Shown here one piece after another: positions 36,534 to 46,020 of a stretch of DNA of 64,000 bases (position 1 is the stretch's first letter; each line of letters begins with the position of its first letter). This stretch comes from Nocardia brasiliensis (GTDB lineage Bacteria > Actinomycetota > Actinomycetes > Mycobacteriales > Mycobacteriaceae): positions 2,542,001 through 2,606,000 of the forward strand of contig NZ_CP046171.1 in assembly GCF_011801125.1 (NCBI RefSeq), given 5' to 3'. Position numbers and translations under genes: made by a program. The notes below the pieces were generated by a model, which was not told the origin of the DNA, searched no databases, and worked only from the letters and a program-made list of their open reading frames with translations.

Positions 36534-37889
36534 TCAGGTCAGATAGCGGTACGCGGGCGAGCCCGGTTCGAGTCGTTCGCACTGGATCGGCGACTCGTCC
36601 ATGCGTTCCAACAGCGGTCCCAGTCCCTCTGGCACGCCGAGTTCGATGCCGACCAGCGCCGCGCCCGTCTCGCGGTTGTTGCGCTTGACGTACTCGAACA
36701 TGGTGATGTCGTCGTCGGGCCCGAGCACCTCGTCGAGGAAGCGCCGCAACGCGCCCGGCTCCTGCGGAAAGTCCACCAGGAAATAGTGTTTCAGGCCGCG
36801 GTGCACCAGGGAGCGTTCGATGATCTCGCCGTAGCGCGATACGTCGTTGTTGCCGCCGGAGACCAGGCACACCACCGTCGATCCGGGCGGCACGCTCAGC
36901 TCGGCCAGTGCGGAAACCGCCAGCGCCCCAGCGGGTTCGGCGATGATGCCCTCGTTCTGGTAGAGGTCGAGCATGGTGGTGCAGATCGCGCCCTCGTCGA
37001 CCTGCATCATCCGGAACGAGCTCGTCCCGCCGGGCGATTCGGTGGTGGTCAGCAACGGGAGCGAGGCGTGCGAAACCACCCGCCCGCCGAAGCTGGCGAC
37101 GGCCGCGTACGGCACCGCGCCGATCCGGCGCACCGCCGCGCCGTCGACGAACGGGTCGATCTCCGGCAGTGTCACCGGACCGCCCGCGACCAGCGCCGCG
37201 GTCATCGAGGCCGCGCCGGCCGGTTCCACGCCGAGGATCGAGGTGCTCGGCGCGCGGTCGCGCAGGTAGGTGCCGATGCCGGCCAGGCAGCCACCGCCGC
37301 CCACAGGTACCACCACCAGGTCCGGCGCGGTGCCGAGCTGCTCCAGGATCTCCGGCGCGATGGTGCCCTGCCCGGCCGCGGTGCGCGCGTCGTCGAACGG
37401 GGGCACCATGGTCGCGCCGGTGCGGGCCACGTCGTCGGCTGCGGCCGCGGCGGCCGCGTCGTAGGTCTCGCCGACCGCGATCAGTTCCACGAATTCGCCG
37501 CCGTGCACGCGAATACGGTCCCGCTTCTGCTTGGGGGTGGTGGTGGGGACGTAGATGCGGCCCTTGATGCCCATCGCGTGGCAGGCGAACGCGACGCCCT
37601 GGGCGTGATTGCCCGCGCTGGCGGCCACCACGCCCGCCGCGCGCTCGGTCTCGGTCAACTGCATGACCAGGTTGTAGGCGCCGCGCAGCTTGTAGGAGCG
37701 GACCGCGGAGAGGTCTTCGCGCTTCAGGTAGACATTGGCCCCGGTGAGGCGCGATAGCCGCTCGCTGCGCTGCAGCGGAGTCGGCTCGATAATCTCGGCA
37801 ATGCGCTTGGCGGCAGCGTCGATCTCGTCCGCGCTCAGCGCGGGACGAGAACTGGACAGTGCGTCGATGACATCAAGCGGATTGGACAC
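36534..37889 (-). CDS. ilvA: Threonine ammonia-lyase (threonine dehydratase), biosynthetic
   Basis: The 451-residue PLP enzyme deaminates threonine to 2-oxobutyrate, the first committed step to isoleucine. The PLP lysine is in RSYKLRGAYN near residue 67. The phosphate-binding glycine loop VPVGGGGCLAGIG is near residue 195. The C-terminal ~95 residues form a single ACT-like regulatory domain (HYFLVDFPQEPGALRRFLDEVLG; VGIELGVPEGLGPLLERMDES), shorter than the double domain of E. coli IlvA but usual in actinobacteria. The GTG start has no ribosome-binding site, suggesting a leaderless mRNA. In M. tuberculosis ilvA also lies near the treXYZ genes. Confidence 0.93.
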   Translation of the reverse strand: MSNPLDVIDALSSSRPALSADEIDAAAKRIAEIIEPTPLQRSERLSRLTGANVYLKREDLSAVRSYKLRGAYNLVMQLTETERAAGVVAASAGNHAQGVAFACHAMGIKGRIYVPTTTPKQKRDRIRVHGGEFVELIAVGETYDAAAAAAADDVARTGATMVPPFDDARTAAGQGTIAPEILEQLGTAPDLVVVPVGGGGCLAGIGTYLRDRAPSTSILGVEPAGAASMTAALVAGGPVTLPEIDPFVDGAAVRRIGAVPYAAVASFGGRVVSHASLPLLTTTESPGGTSSFRMMQVDEGAICTTMLDLYQNEGIIAEPAGALAVSALAELSVPPGSTVVCLVSGGNNDVSRYGEIIERSLVHRGLKHYFLVDFPQEPGALRRFLDEVLGPDDDITMFEYVKRNNRETGAALVGIELGVPEGLGPLLERMDESPIQCERLEPGSPAYRYLT

Positions 37890-37965
37890 CCGAAATATGC
37901 TGCCACCCGCCGCGTCGCGCGGACGCGGCGGGTGTGCCGCCGAGCCGAATTCGCCCGGCGTTCGC

Positions 37966-38400
37966 TCAGCGCGGCGTGAGCACGAAGACCGGAATGACCC
38001 GATCGGTCTTCTTCGTGTACTCGATGTAGTCCGGCCACACCTCGGTGGCCCGGTCCCACCACAGCCTGCGCTCTTCGCCGAATACCTCGCGGGCGGTGTA
38101 GTCCTTGTTCACCTCGCCGTCGCGCAGCTCCACATGCGGCTCGGCCTTGATGTTGTAGTACCACACGGGGTTCTTGGGTGCGCCGCCCAGCGAGGCGACC
38201 ATCGCGTACTCGCCGTTGTGTTCCACCCGCATGAGCGGGGTCTTGCGCAGCTTTCCGGTCTTCGCGCCCTTGGTGGTGAGCAGGATGACCGGCTTGCCCT
38301 GCAGCGTGGTGGCCGTGGTGCCGCCGGAGTTCTCGTACTTCTCGGCCTGTTCGCGGGCCCAGTCGGATGTACTCGGTTCGTATTCTCCAGTCAGAGGCAT
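37966..38400 (-). CDS. Ddn-like deazaflavin (F420)-dependent nitroreductase family protein
   Basis: The 144-residue split-barrel protein shows the family pattern: [23 protein letters not shown] near residue 36, [26 protein letters not shown] near residue 68 and [16 protein letters not shown]. In mycobacteria the Ddn family reduces quinones or nitroimidazoles with coenzyme F420. F420 binding here is inferred from the family. The ATG at 38400 faces away from a small membrane protein gene; an inverted repeat at 38465-38486 lies between them. Confidence 0.88.
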   Translation of the reverse strand: MPLTGEYEPSTSDWAREQAEKYENSGGTTATTLQGKPVILLTTKGAKTGKLRKTPLMRVEHNGEYAMVASLGGAPKNPVWYYNIKAEPHVELRDGEVNKDYTAREVFGEERRLWWDRATEVWPDYIEYTKKTDRVIPVFVLTPR

Positions 38401-38464
38401 AAAGAGGACAACACGCGTCGGATCGGCCGTGTTCCCGGCGACTTCGCTGTGTCACCGGGAACAT

Positions 38465-38486
38465 GAAGTTCGGTGGACCGAACTTC
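38465..38486. promoter_or_regulatory. Operator-like inverted repeat between ddn-like and small membrane protein genes
   Basis: GAAGTTCGG-N4-CCGAACTTC, perfect 9-bp arms, sits ~9 bp upstream of TATATC (38495-38500), the likely -10 of the gene at 38509. ACTTCGCTGTG also occurs twice as a direct repeat (38441-38451, 38482-38492). The pattern suggests a dimeric repressor acting on one or both divergent genes. Confidence 0.4.
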
Positions 38487-38508
38487 GCTGTGCGTATATC
38501 CTTACTGG

Positions 38509-38751
38509 ATGGCAATTGTTCACCCATCGGCCCGCCGCGCGACGGTTGACATCGCGGGCAGCGCGTGGCCTGTCTACAAGCTCGATGCGCTCGCCGCCGG
38601 GCTGGTGACCTGCCTGATCCTGGCCCTGATCACCGGCTCGCCGCAGCTCGCCGTGCTCGCCGCGGCCGCGGTCGGCGCGACGCGCTGGATCGCCGGACTG
38701 ATCCTCGCCCGGCGCGCGCACGACCGGCGGGTGCTCGGCGTCGAGCGATAG
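38509..38751 (+). CDS. Small two-TM membrane protein of unknown function
   Basis: The 80-residue product (MAIVHPSARRATVDIAGSAW...) has two hydrophobic helices (LAAGLVTCLILALITGS and LAVLAAAAVGATRWIAGLILA) and ends in a basic tail RRAHDRRVLGVER. ATG 38509 is chosen over an upstream frame start at 38473, which overlaps the inverted repeat, and because a TATATC -10 box lies 8 nt upstream. The family was not recognised. Confidence 0.6.
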   Translation: MAIVHPSARRATVDIAGSAWPVYKLDALAAGLVTCLILALITGSPQLAVLAAAAVGATRWIAGLILARRAHDRRVLGVER

Positions 38752-38808
38752 GCCCGACCCGGCCATAGTTCGCTCGTGTCATACGCATGGGAGATAGCGA
38801 ACGGCTAC

Positions 38809-38814
38809 TACAGT
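38809..38814 (+). promoter_or_regulatory. -10 box giving a leaderless start for the MspA-family gene
   Basis: TACAGT is followed by 7 nt and ATG 38822. Confidence 0.45.
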
Positions 38815-38821
38815 CTGGGCT

Positions 38822-39433
38822 ATGGCGTCGAACGTGAAGAATGCGGTCCGGGCCATGGCCGGAACGGTCATGGCTTGTGCGTCGGTGGCGACCCTCGCGC
38901 CCGCGGCGGACGCCGAAATCCTGAGCCTGCCGCCGCACGAGAAGACCTTCGTCGCGCCCGGTGACTCGGCGATGAAGTTCACCGTCGGCAGCCGGGAGGA
39001 GAAGATCCACCGGATTCCGCCGCTGAACTTCATGGGCACCACCCGCGAGGCGCTGGTCAGCACCATCGCCTACGGCAAGCTCGACGGCGCGAGCTCGGGC
39101 AAGCTCCGGATGGGGTATCACGTGGGCTGCGCGGTATCGATCGGCGCGGGCACGCTCGGCGTGGCACCCGATGTGATCATCTCGCAGAGTCCCGCGTTCA
39201 ACCCGAACCCCATGGCCACGTTGAACATCAGCCCCGGCGAGGTCGGTGAGGTCGCGATCGCGGAGAAGGAGATGATCCCCGGCAAGCTGATCCAGCTCAG
39301 CGTCCGGGACTTCCACATCAAGGTCAACTCCTGCACCGGGCCGGTCACCCTGCGTCAGTACGCCTACGTGGATTCCAAGTCGCCGGAGGTCGACGATTCC
39401 GGGGCCGTCTTCGGTGACCCCACCTGGCTCTGA
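38822..39433 (+). CDS. MspA-family porin-like exported protein
   Basis: The 203-residue precursor has a signal peptide (MASNVKNAVRAMAGTVMACASVATLAPAADA) with an ADA-E cleavage site. The mature protein follows the MspA plan: an early strand region with TREALVSTIAYGKL, the central SGKLRMGYHVGCAVSIGAGTLG, a variable loop ending NPMATLNISPGEVGEVAI, and a last strand VTLRQYAYVDSKSPEVDDSGAVFGDPTWL. MspA porins are octameric channels in the mycolate outer membrane that pass small hydrophilic nutrients. Two cysteines (VGCAVS, NSCTGP) could pair; classical MspA has none. The mycolate layer in Nocardia makes this role plausible. Confidence 0.8.
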   Translation: MASNVKNAVRAMAGTVMACASVATLAPAADAEILSLPPHEKTFVAPGDSAMKFTVGSREEKIHRIPPLNFMGTTREALVSTIAYGKLDGASSGKLRMGYHVGCAVSIGAGTLGVAPDVIISQSPAFNPNPMATLNISPGEVGEVAIAEKEMIPGKLIQLSVRDFHIKVNSCTGPVTLRQYAYVDSKSPEVDDSGAVFGDPTWL

Positions 39434-39560
39434 GCTGGCGAATCCACCCCGGACGTGGTTGGAAACACGCGTCTTTCATTAACGTCCCCGCGGCGTCACT
39501 CGATGATTCGAGTAGTCGAGTACGCAGGTTTCCCATGGATCCCAGCGGGAGGATGAGTCC

Positions 39561-40739
39561 ATGAAACGCCTGATCGTGTGTTGTGACGGCACGTGGAAAG
39601 CCGAGTCGAGCAGCACGGTATCGAACATCATCAAGATCGCGCAGACGATCCGATTCGACGCGCCGGGACCTGCTGGGGAGAAGATCCAGCAGTGGGTCAC
39701 CTATGTGTCCGGGCCCGGTGCCCGCGGCTTCCTCGCCGACCGGCTGATGGGCGGCGCGTTCGGCCTCGGCCTCGAGGCGAACCTGTCGTCCGCGTACTGG
39801 CACCTGGCGCTGAACTGGGAGCCGGGCGACGAGATCTACATCTTCGGCTTCAGTCGTGGCGCGTTCACCGCGCGCAGCCTGTCCGGGCTGATCGACCGCA
39901 TCGGCATGCTCACGCCGGAGGCGATGATCAACGGCAAGTACCCGAAGGCGCTGCGGATCCATCAGCAGGTGCCGCCCGGGGACGGTTCCATCCCGGCCGA
40001 ATGGACCCAATTCCGTAAGGACAACTGCCATCTCGAGCAGCCGAAGGTGAACTTCCTCGGTGTCTTCGACACCGTCGGCGCGCTCGGGGTGCCGGGGCTG
40101 ACCTCGCTGCGCTACCGGTTCCACAACGTCAAGCTCGCGCCCAGCGTGCACTGCGCGCGCCAGGCGCTGGCCATCGACGAGCGGCGGCGCAACTTCGAGC
40201 CGTGCCTGTGGCAGGTGCCGGTCGAACCGAACATCAAGTACCGCAGGGGATTCCAGCGGGTCAAGCAGGTGTGGTTCGCGGGCGCGCACAGCGACATCGG
40301 TGGCGGCTACAAGGAGTGCGGACTCTCCGATGTGACGCTGCGCTGGATGGTGCGCGAGGCCGAATCCGTCGGACTGGCCTTCGATCACGATCGGCTGGCC
40401 GAATTGTCCAAGTGCTGCCTGGCCACCGGCGCGGACCACATGAAGCTGCACTCCTCGCTCAGCCTGGGCTACCGCGTGCTGAATGTGCTACGCACGCTCC
40501 GGCATCCGCGCAGCTCCCGGTTCTATCTGGATTCCTGGCGCCGCCTGGCGAACGGCCGCGAACAGGGGGTCCGGCTGGCTTCGCTGGTCAACGAGGTCGA
40601 GGACTACCTGCCGCCCAACCTGCGGCGCTGGCGCGCCCGTTTCGGCGGCATGTTCCCCGAGGAACTGCTGGAGAAGGTCACCCCGGTCTCGGTGCACCTG
40701 CTCGACGAAAGCGTCGAGCAGGACCCGGCCCGCGTCTGA
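39561..40739 (+). CDS. DUF2235 alpha/beta-hydrolase-like protein
   Basis: The 392-residue protein starts with the DUF2235 signature MKRLIVCCDGTWKAE and has the Ser nucleophile motif IFGFSRGAFTARSLSGLI near residue 100. Two further family blocks are FLGVFDTVGALGVPG near residue 165 and VWFAGAHSDIGGGY near residue 238. DUF2235 includes type VI secretion phospholipase effectors (Tle1 type), but many actinobacterial members are stand-alone cytosolic proteins with unknown lipid or other ester substrates. No signal peptide and no secretion genes are seen here. A GGGAGG site lies 8 nt upstream. It occupies the place where mycobacteria carry treZ. Confidence 0.85.
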   Translation: MKRLIVCCDGTWKAESSSTVSNIIKIAQTIRFDAPGPAGEKIQQWVTYVSGPGARGFLADRLMGGAFGLGLEANLSSAYWHLALNWEPGDEIYIFGFSRGAFTARSLSGLIDRIGMLTPEAMINGKYPKALRIHQQVPPGDGSIPAEWTQFRKDNCHLEQPKVNFLGVFDTVGALGVPGLTSLRYRFHNVKLAPSVHCARQALAIDERRRNFEPCLWQVPVEPNIKYRRGFQRVKQVWFAGAHSDIGGGYKECGLSDVTLRWMVREAESVGLAFDHDRLAELSKCCLATGADHMKLHSSLSLGYRVLNVLRTLRHPRSSRFYLDSWRRLANGREQGVRLASLVNEVEDYLPPNLRRWRARFGGMFPEELLEKVTPVSVHLLDESVEQDPARV

Positions 40740-40775
40740 GCCGCGGTCTCGTCGCACGCAAGCAGACCCACCGCT

Positions 40776-40838
40776 CGGCCCCATGCGCTGCCGCAGCGTT
40801 CTGCGGTAGCGCCGCGCAGTCGAATAGGCGTGGGGCCG
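40776..40838. terminator. Nested hairpin between converging DUF2235 and treY genes
   Basis: Outer arms CGGCCCCA (40776-40783) and TGGGGCCG (40831-40838) enclose an inner stem-loop around CCGCAG-N4-CTGCGG near 40791-40806. Confidence 0.55.
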
Positions 40839-40854
40839 GGCGATCGAGTCCCGG

Positions 40855-43302
40855 TCAGCGGACGAGCAGTGCCACGGGGAGCCGGGCGAAGAGTCGCTCG
40901 ATGCGGATGCGGCCCTGGAAGGTGTGGCCGGTCAGGCGATCGATCCAGGTGCCCTCCGGCAATTCGAGAGCGGTGTCGCCCCAGCCGGTTTCGGCGAGAC
41001 CGACGCTGTGCCGGGTGGCCGCGACGATGATCTCCGGCGCCTCGGCGGGCCTGCCGCGGCTGTAGGCGATCAATCGCTGGGCTTCGCTGCCGGTGCCGAA
41101 CAGCGGGGCGTAAGTACCGCCGACGAAGCAGTCGGGACGCTCCCGGCGCAGCCAGAGCGCGTAGGCGACGATCCACATCTTGACGGCCCCGGTGACATCG
41201 AGTTCCGGTGTGCCGGTGAGCGATTGCAGCATGCCAGCACGCAGCCCGAAATCGACCGGACGGCGGTTGTCCGGGTCGACCAGCGAGTCCTCCCACAGCT
41301 CGCAGCCCTGATAGAGATCGGGAATGCCGGGCCCGCACAGCTGCAACAGCTTCTGCGCGAGCGCGTCCGACCAGGCGTGCGGGGCGAGACGGTGCACGAG
41401 GTCACCGAGCTCGGTGCCGACCGGTCCGTCGATCACCGTGTCCACCCAGGCGTGCACCTCGTCCTCGAACGCGGCATCGGGCTCCTCCCAGGAGGTCTTG
41501 GTGCCCGCCTCCCGAATCGCCTTCTCCGCGAACTGATGCAGACGCTCCCGGAAGCCGGGGATCGACGCCGCGGGCCTGCCGTCCGGCGGCCACACACCGA
41601 ACATGTTCTGCAGCAGGAACAAAGTGGTGGCGCCGTCGGGGCCGGGCGCGCTCTCCTGCCACGAGGTGACGCTGCGCGCCCAGTCCTTGGCGGCCTGGGA
41701 GAGCACCCCGATGCGGGCGCGCACGTCCTCGCCGCGTTTGGTGTCGTGGGTGGACAGCGTGGTCATCGTGGCGGGCCAGCGTTGCGCGCGTTCGATATTG
41801 GCGAGATGGAACTCGATCAGCGAGCGCCCGAAGCGGGCCGGATTGCCGCCCATCTCCTGCAGCGACACCAGCCGGGCCGCCTGATAGAACATGGTGTCCT
41901 CGACCGCCTTGGCCAGGATCGCGCCGCCCACCTGATGGAAGCGGGTCACCGCCTCGCCGCCGACGGCCAGCGCCGCGGTCAGCACCGCGAGCGGGTTGGT
42001 CAGCTCGCTGTTGCGCCGCTCCACCTCGGTGATCACGGCGGCGGTCATTCCGGCCAGCGGCGCGTAATCGGTGCGATAGACCGGCATGAAGGCCAGCACC
42101 TCGATGGTCGCGTTGGTCAACGCCATGGTGTCCACCGACTCCGCGCGCGCGTCGCGCTTGATCGCGGCGACCAGCCGCCGCACATCGGCGCTGAGCACGG
42201 TCTCGGCGACGGCCCGCTTGATCCGATGCTCGGTCTCGGAGATCCAGGCCCGGTCGCTGCCGTGTCCGGCGAAGCGGCAGGACAATTCGGTGAGCGCGGG
42301 CTCGCCGTCCGGATCGATCAGCACCCCGCCGACGTCGGCGAGCGCGTCGTAGCCGGTCGTGCCGTCGATCGGCAGGGTCGCGTCCAGCGGCTCCCGGTTG
42401 GACAGCACCTTCTCCACCAGCAGCAGCCGGTTCGGACCGATGAGCTGGCGCAACCGGATGAGATAGGCGCCGGGATCGGCCAGTCCGTCCGGATGGTCGA
42501 CCCGCACGCCGTCGATGAGGTCGTGCGCGCACCACGCCGCGAGCTCGCGGTGGGTGATCTCGAAGACCTCGGGGTCCTCCTGCCGGAGTGCGGCCAGCCC
42601 GCCGACGGTGAAGTACCTGCGGTAGGTGCACACGCCCGCTTTCCAGCTGACCAGGCGGTAGTGCTGCTTGTCGTGGATGCGCAGTGCGTTGTCGCCGTCG
42701 GTGCCCGGCGCGATCGGGAAGCGCAGATCGTGCAGTGCCAGCATGGGTTCGGCGCCGGAACGGTCGACCGTCAGTGCGGCAGGGTCGTTCTCGCTCTGCA
42801 GCACCGGCAGCGCGAGGCGCCCGCCCGCGCCGTTGCCCGCGCTCCAGTCGATGTCGAAGTAGTGTGCGAAGGCCGACTCGCGGCCGTTGCGCAGCACGTC
42901 CCACCACCACGGGTTCTGCCGCGGGTCGGCCACGCCGACGTGGTTGGGCACCAGGTCGACGAGCAAACCCATACCGCGACTGCGTACTTCGTCCGAGAGC
43001 GCCTTGAGGCCGGCCGGGCCGCCGAGCGCGGCGGACACCGTGGTCGGGTCGGTGACGTCGTAGCCGTGCGTCGAGCCCTGCGTCGCGGTGAGGATCGGCG
43101 ACAGGTACAGGTGCGAGATACCCAGCTGCTGAAGGTATTCCGCGATCGCGCGGGCGTCGGCGAAGGTCAAGGCGTCGGGGCGCAGTTGCAGCCGGTAGGT
43201 GCTGCGGATGGGGGTCGGGCGGGCGTGGGTCCGGCGCAGGGAAAGAGGATCGGTCACGTGGGTCTCTGTGGCATCCGATGGGGTCATGGGCGGTGGGGTC
43301 AT
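40855..43302 (-). CDS. treY: Malto-oligosyltrehalose synthase
   Basis: The 815-residue GH13 enzyme converts the reducing-end alpha-1,4 bond of malto-oligosaccharides to an alpha,alpha-1,1 bond, giving maltooligosyltrehalose. The TreY opening [19 protein letters not shown] is followed by [39 protein letters not shown] near residue 120, the nucleophile region [16 protein letters not shown] near residue 275, the acid/base LLLVEKVLS near 305, and [19 protein letters not shown] near 520. The ATG forms an ATGA overlap with the treX stop. TreY needs TreZ to release free trehalose, but no treZ follows it in this window. Confidence 0.93.
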   Translation of the reverse strand: MTPPPMTPSDATETHVTDPLSLRRTHARPTPIRSTYRLQLRPDALTFADARAIAEYLQQLGISHLYLSPILTATQGSTHGYDVTDPTTVSAALGGPAGLKALSDEVRSRGMGLLVDLVPNHVGVADPRQNPWWWDVLRNGRESAFAHYFDIDWSAGNGAGGRLALPVLQSENDPAALTVDRSGAEPMLALHDLRFPIAPGTDGDNALRIHDKQHYRLVSWKAGVCTYRRYFTVGGLAALRQEDPEVFEITHRELAAWCAHDLIDGVRVDHPDGLADPGAYLIRLRQLIGPNRLLLVEKVLSNREPLDATLPIDGTTGYDALADVGGVLIDPDGEPALTELSCRFAGHGSDRAWISETEHRIKRAVAETVLSADVRRLVAAIKRDARAESVDTMALTNATIEVLAFMPVYRTDYAPLAGMTAAVITEVERRNSELTNPLAVLTAALAVGGEAVTRFHQVGGAILAKAVEDTMFYQAARLVSLQEMGGNPARFGRSLIEFHLANIERAQRWPATMTTLSTHDTKRGEDVRARIGVLSQAAKDWARSVTSWQESAPGPDGATTLFLLQNMFGVWPPDGRPAASIPGFRERLHQFAEKAIREAGTKTSWEEPDAAFEDEVHAWVDTVIDGPVGTELGDLVHRLAPHAWSDALAQKLLQLCGPGIPDLYQGCELWEDSLVDPDNRRPVDFGLRAGMLQSLTGTPELDVTGAVKMWIVAYALWLRRERPDCFVGGTYAPLFGTGSEAQRLIAYSRGRPAEAPEIIVAATRHSVGLAETGWGDTALELPEGTWIDRLTGHTFQGRIRIERLFARLPVALLVR

Positions 43303-45419
43303 CCCGCGTGGCGCAGGACGAGTAGACAACGGGATTCGACCGTGACCGTGGCCGCGGCCGGGTAGTGCGCTTCGGCGATGCCGGTCGGCGTCGCGCAGTC
43401 CAGCGCGACCGTCCAGGACATGCCGTAGTCGGAATTCGGCAGGGTGAAATCTATCGGTTCGTCGTGGGCGTTGAAGCACAACAGGAACGAGTCGTCGGTG
43501 ATGCGCTGCCCGCGCGGGTCCGGCTCGTGGATGCCCATGCCGTTGAGGAACACGGTCAGCGACTTGCCGAACCCGCTGTCCCAGTCCGTGGTGGTCATCT
43601 CCGCGCCGTCGGGGGTGAGCCAGGCGACATCGCGCGCGTGGTCGCGCGAGCGCACCGGCCTGCCGTCGAGGAAGCGGCGGCGCCGGAAAATAGGGTGCTC
43701 GGTGCGCAACGCGATCACGTGCCGGGTGAACTCGAGCAGATCCGAATTCTTGTGCATCAGTGACCAATCCATCCAGGCCAGCGGGGAGTCCTGGCAGTAC
43801 ACGTTGTTGTTGCCGTGCTGGGTGCGGCCCATCTCGTCGCCGTGCGCGAGCATCGGCACGCCCTGGCTGAGCACCAGCGTGGCCAGCAGGTTGCGGCTCT
43901 GCCTGGCGCGCAGCGCGAGAATGTCCGGGTCGTCGGTGGGCCCCTCGACGCCGCAGTTCCAGGACCGGTTCCAGCTCTCCCCGTCGCGGTTGTCCTCGCC
44001 GTTGGCCTCGTTGTGTTTCTCGTTGTAGGACACCAGGTCTCGCAGCGTGAACCCGTCGTGCGCGGTGACGAAGTTGATGCTCGCGCTCGGCCTGCGGCCG
44101 GTGGCCTCGTAGAGGTCGGAGGAGCCGGTGAGCCGGGACGCGAACTCGCCAAGCGTCGCGGGCTCGCCGCGCCAGTAGTCGCGCACCGTGTCGCGGTACT
44201 TGCCGTTCCATTCGGTCCACAGCCCGGGGAAGTTGCCGACCTGGTAGCCGCCCTCGCCGACGTCCCACGGCTCGGCGATCAGCTTCACCTGGCTCACCAC
44301 CGGATCCTGTTGCACCAGATCGAAGAACGTGGACAGCCGGTCGACGTCGTGCAGCTCGCGCGCCAGCGTCGCGGCCAGGTCGAACCGGAAGCCGTCGACG
44401 TGCATGTCCAGGACCCAGTACCGCAGCGAGTCCATGATCAACTGCAACGTGTGCGGGTGGCGCACGTTCAGGCTGTTGCCGGTGCCGGTGTAATCCATGT
44501 AGAGCGCCGGGTCGTCGTCCACGAGTCGGTAGTACGCGGCGTTGTCGATGCCGCGGAAGCCGATGGTCGGGCCGCGGTGGTTGCCCTCGGCGGTGTGGTT
44601 GTAGACCACATCGAGGATCACCTCGATGCCCTCGGCGTGCAGCGCGCGCACCATCGCCTTGAACTCGGTCACCGCGGAGTCGGCGCGCTTGGTCGCGGCG
44701 TACTCGTTGTGCGGTGCGAGATAACCGAAACTGTTGTAGCCCCAGTAGTTTCGCAGGCCCTGCGCCAGTAGCACCCGGTCCTGCAGGAACTGGTGCACCG
44801 GCATCAACTCGATCGCGGTGATGCCGAGGCCTTTCAGGTGCTCGATGATCGCCGGATGCGCGATGCCGGAGTAGGTGCCGCGCAACTCTTCCGGCACGTC
44901 GGGGTGCGTCGCGGTCATGCCCTTGACGTGCGCCTCGTAGATCACCGTCTCGTGATAGGGCCGGTTCGGCGCGCGGTCGGTGCCCCAGTCGAAGTACGGG
45001 TTGATCACCACGCCGGTCATGGTGTGGCCGAGCGAGTCCAGTCCGTGGGTGTACAGCGACGGATGGTCGTCGAACGCGCCGTCGAACGCCTTGCCGTACG
45101 GGTCGAGCAGCAGCTTGCTCGGATCGCAGCGCAGGCCGTGCTCGGGATCGTAGGGGCCGTGCACCCGGAAGCCGTAGCGCTGGCCCGGCCCGACGGCGGG
45201 CAGATAGGCGTGCCACACGTAGCCGTCGACCTCGTCGAGCGCGACGCGCGACTCGGTGCCGTCCCGGGCGATCAGGCTCAACTCGACGGCGTCGGCAACT
45301 TCCGAGAACACCGAGAAGTTGGTGCCCGCCCCGTCGTAGGTCGCGCCCAGTGGGTAAGCGGTGCCGGGCCACACACCGAGTGGTGTCGCGTCACCGGGCG
45401 CTGCGTCGGGCTGAGCCAT
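43299..45419 (-). CDS. treX: Glycogen debranching enzyme (TreX/GlgX)
   Basis: The 706-residue GH13 isoamylase-type enzyme hydrolyses alpha-1,6 branches in glycogen, feeding linear maltodextrins to TreY. An N-terminal CBM48 domain ([26 protein letters not shown]) precedes the barrel. The nucleophile is in [12 protein letters not shown] near residue 340, the acid/base in [22 protein letters not shown] near 378, and the third acid in [15 protein letters not shown] near 450. ATG 45419 is chosen for a TAGTGT -10 box 7 nt upstream (45427-45432, minus strand) and no ribosome-binding site, so the mRNA is probably leaderless. The stop overlaps treY. Confidence 0.93.
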   Translation of the reverse strand: MAQPDAAPGDATPLGVWPGTAYPLGATYDGAGTNFSVFSEVADAVELSLIARDGTESRVALDEVDGYVWHAYLPAVGPGQRYGFRVHGPYDPEHGLRCDPSKLLLDPYGKAFDGAFDDHPSLYTHGLDSLGHTMTGVVINPYFDWGTDRAPNRPYHETVIYEAHVKGMTATHPDVPEELRGTYSGIAHPAIIEHLKGLGITAIELMPVHQFLQDRVLLAQGLRNYWGYNSFGYLAPHNEYAATKRADSAVTEFKAMVRALHAEGIEVILDVVYNHTAEGNHRGPTIGFRGIDNAAYYRLVDDDPALYMDYTGTGNSLNVRHPHTLQLIMDSLRYWVLDMHVDGFRFDLAATLARELHDVDRLSTFFDLVQQDPVVSQVKLIAEPWDVGEGGYQVGNFPGLWTEWNGKYRDTVRDYWRGEPATLGEFASRLTGSSDLYEATGRRPSASINFVTAHDGFTLRDLVSYNEKHNEANGEDNRDGESWNRSWNCGVEGPTDDPDILALRARQSRNLLATLVLSQGVPMLAHGDEMGRTQHGNNNVYCQDSPLAWMDWSLMHKNSDLLEFTRHVIALRTEHPIFRRRRFLDGRPVRSRDHARDVAWLTPDGAEMTTTDWDSGFGKSLTVFLNGMGIHEPDPRGQRITDDSFLLCFNAHDEPIDFTLPNSDYGMSWTVALDCATPTGIAEAHYPAAATVTVESRCLLVLRHAG

Positions 45420-46020
45420 AGCAACGACACTAGCGGCAGCGGTGATTCGGGTGCTGCGGGTGGTTGCGACCGGGCGGTCGGTCCGACGGTGTAAGGGGCG
45501 TGATCGGCCCGGTCCGCCGGTGGGTGAACCGGACAGCTTGCCGGGCCGGGCCGCCCGATACCGCACGTGGCCCCCAGCCGGGCGGCCTGTCTGGAGGAAG
45601 TCTGGTAATCCCGCAGCTATGCCCGGTGTGCGAGGTTCGCGTGGCACGAGGTCGATTCCGTTGTGGGTGGCTCGGGGCGTCGGCTCCGGGTTCGGCCGAA
45701 GAGATCCGCGACCCAGTCGCGGGTACGGCCGCTGCTTCGCGACGGTGTCCTCTGCACGCTGTCATGCCTTGTGTCCCAACTGTATTCGTCGGCGCAGCGG
45801 CGGGCGTGGCGTTCGATGACCGAGCCGAAGACGCAGGTTCGACTTGCCCCCGGCGATGAGTCGCACCCGCTGGCGGCGGCCGTCGTGGCTGAATGGCCCG
45901 CGCGGCGCCAAGTCGCGTCGAGAAGGCCGTCGACGGCTTTCACGGCGCAGCTCGGATGGTAACTTGAACGCTGTTCAAGCCCGGTCGTCCGGCCGGGCGG
46001 TCGCGACCGCGAGGATTGCT
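45420..46020. other. 600-bp divergent gap between treX and bioA
   Basis: It holds the leaderless treX promoter at its left end and the BioQ box and bioA promoter at its right end. Short open frames occur on both strands (for example plus 45663-45962, minus 45617-46033), but none has a ribosome-binding site or recognisable family. The plus-strand stretch from ATG 45818 ([18 protein letters not shown]...) has mildly coding-like composition and could be a gene relic. I support no gene here. Confidence 0.5.
45960..45979 (+). promoter_or_regulatory. BioQ box overlapping the bioA promoter start site
   Basis: CTTGAAC-N3-GTTCAAG (45963-45979), 7-bp arms with spacer GCT, overlaps a TAACTT -10 box (45960-45965). 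The predicted start point (near 45972) falls inside the box, so a bound repressor would block initiation. The core TGAAC-N3-GTTCA matches the BioQ site known from mycobacteria. Confidence 0.8.

Noticed and set aside
40924..43365. 813-codon plus-strand frame opposite treY
   Set aside because: Shadow frame; no start signals and no domain, while treY motifs are complete on the minus strand.
40855..45372. A single 1505-codon minus-strand frame spanning treY and treX
   Set aside because: Only the part from 43302 is real TreY. Upstream, the frame is out of phase with treX, which has its own frame, motifs and stop at 43299.
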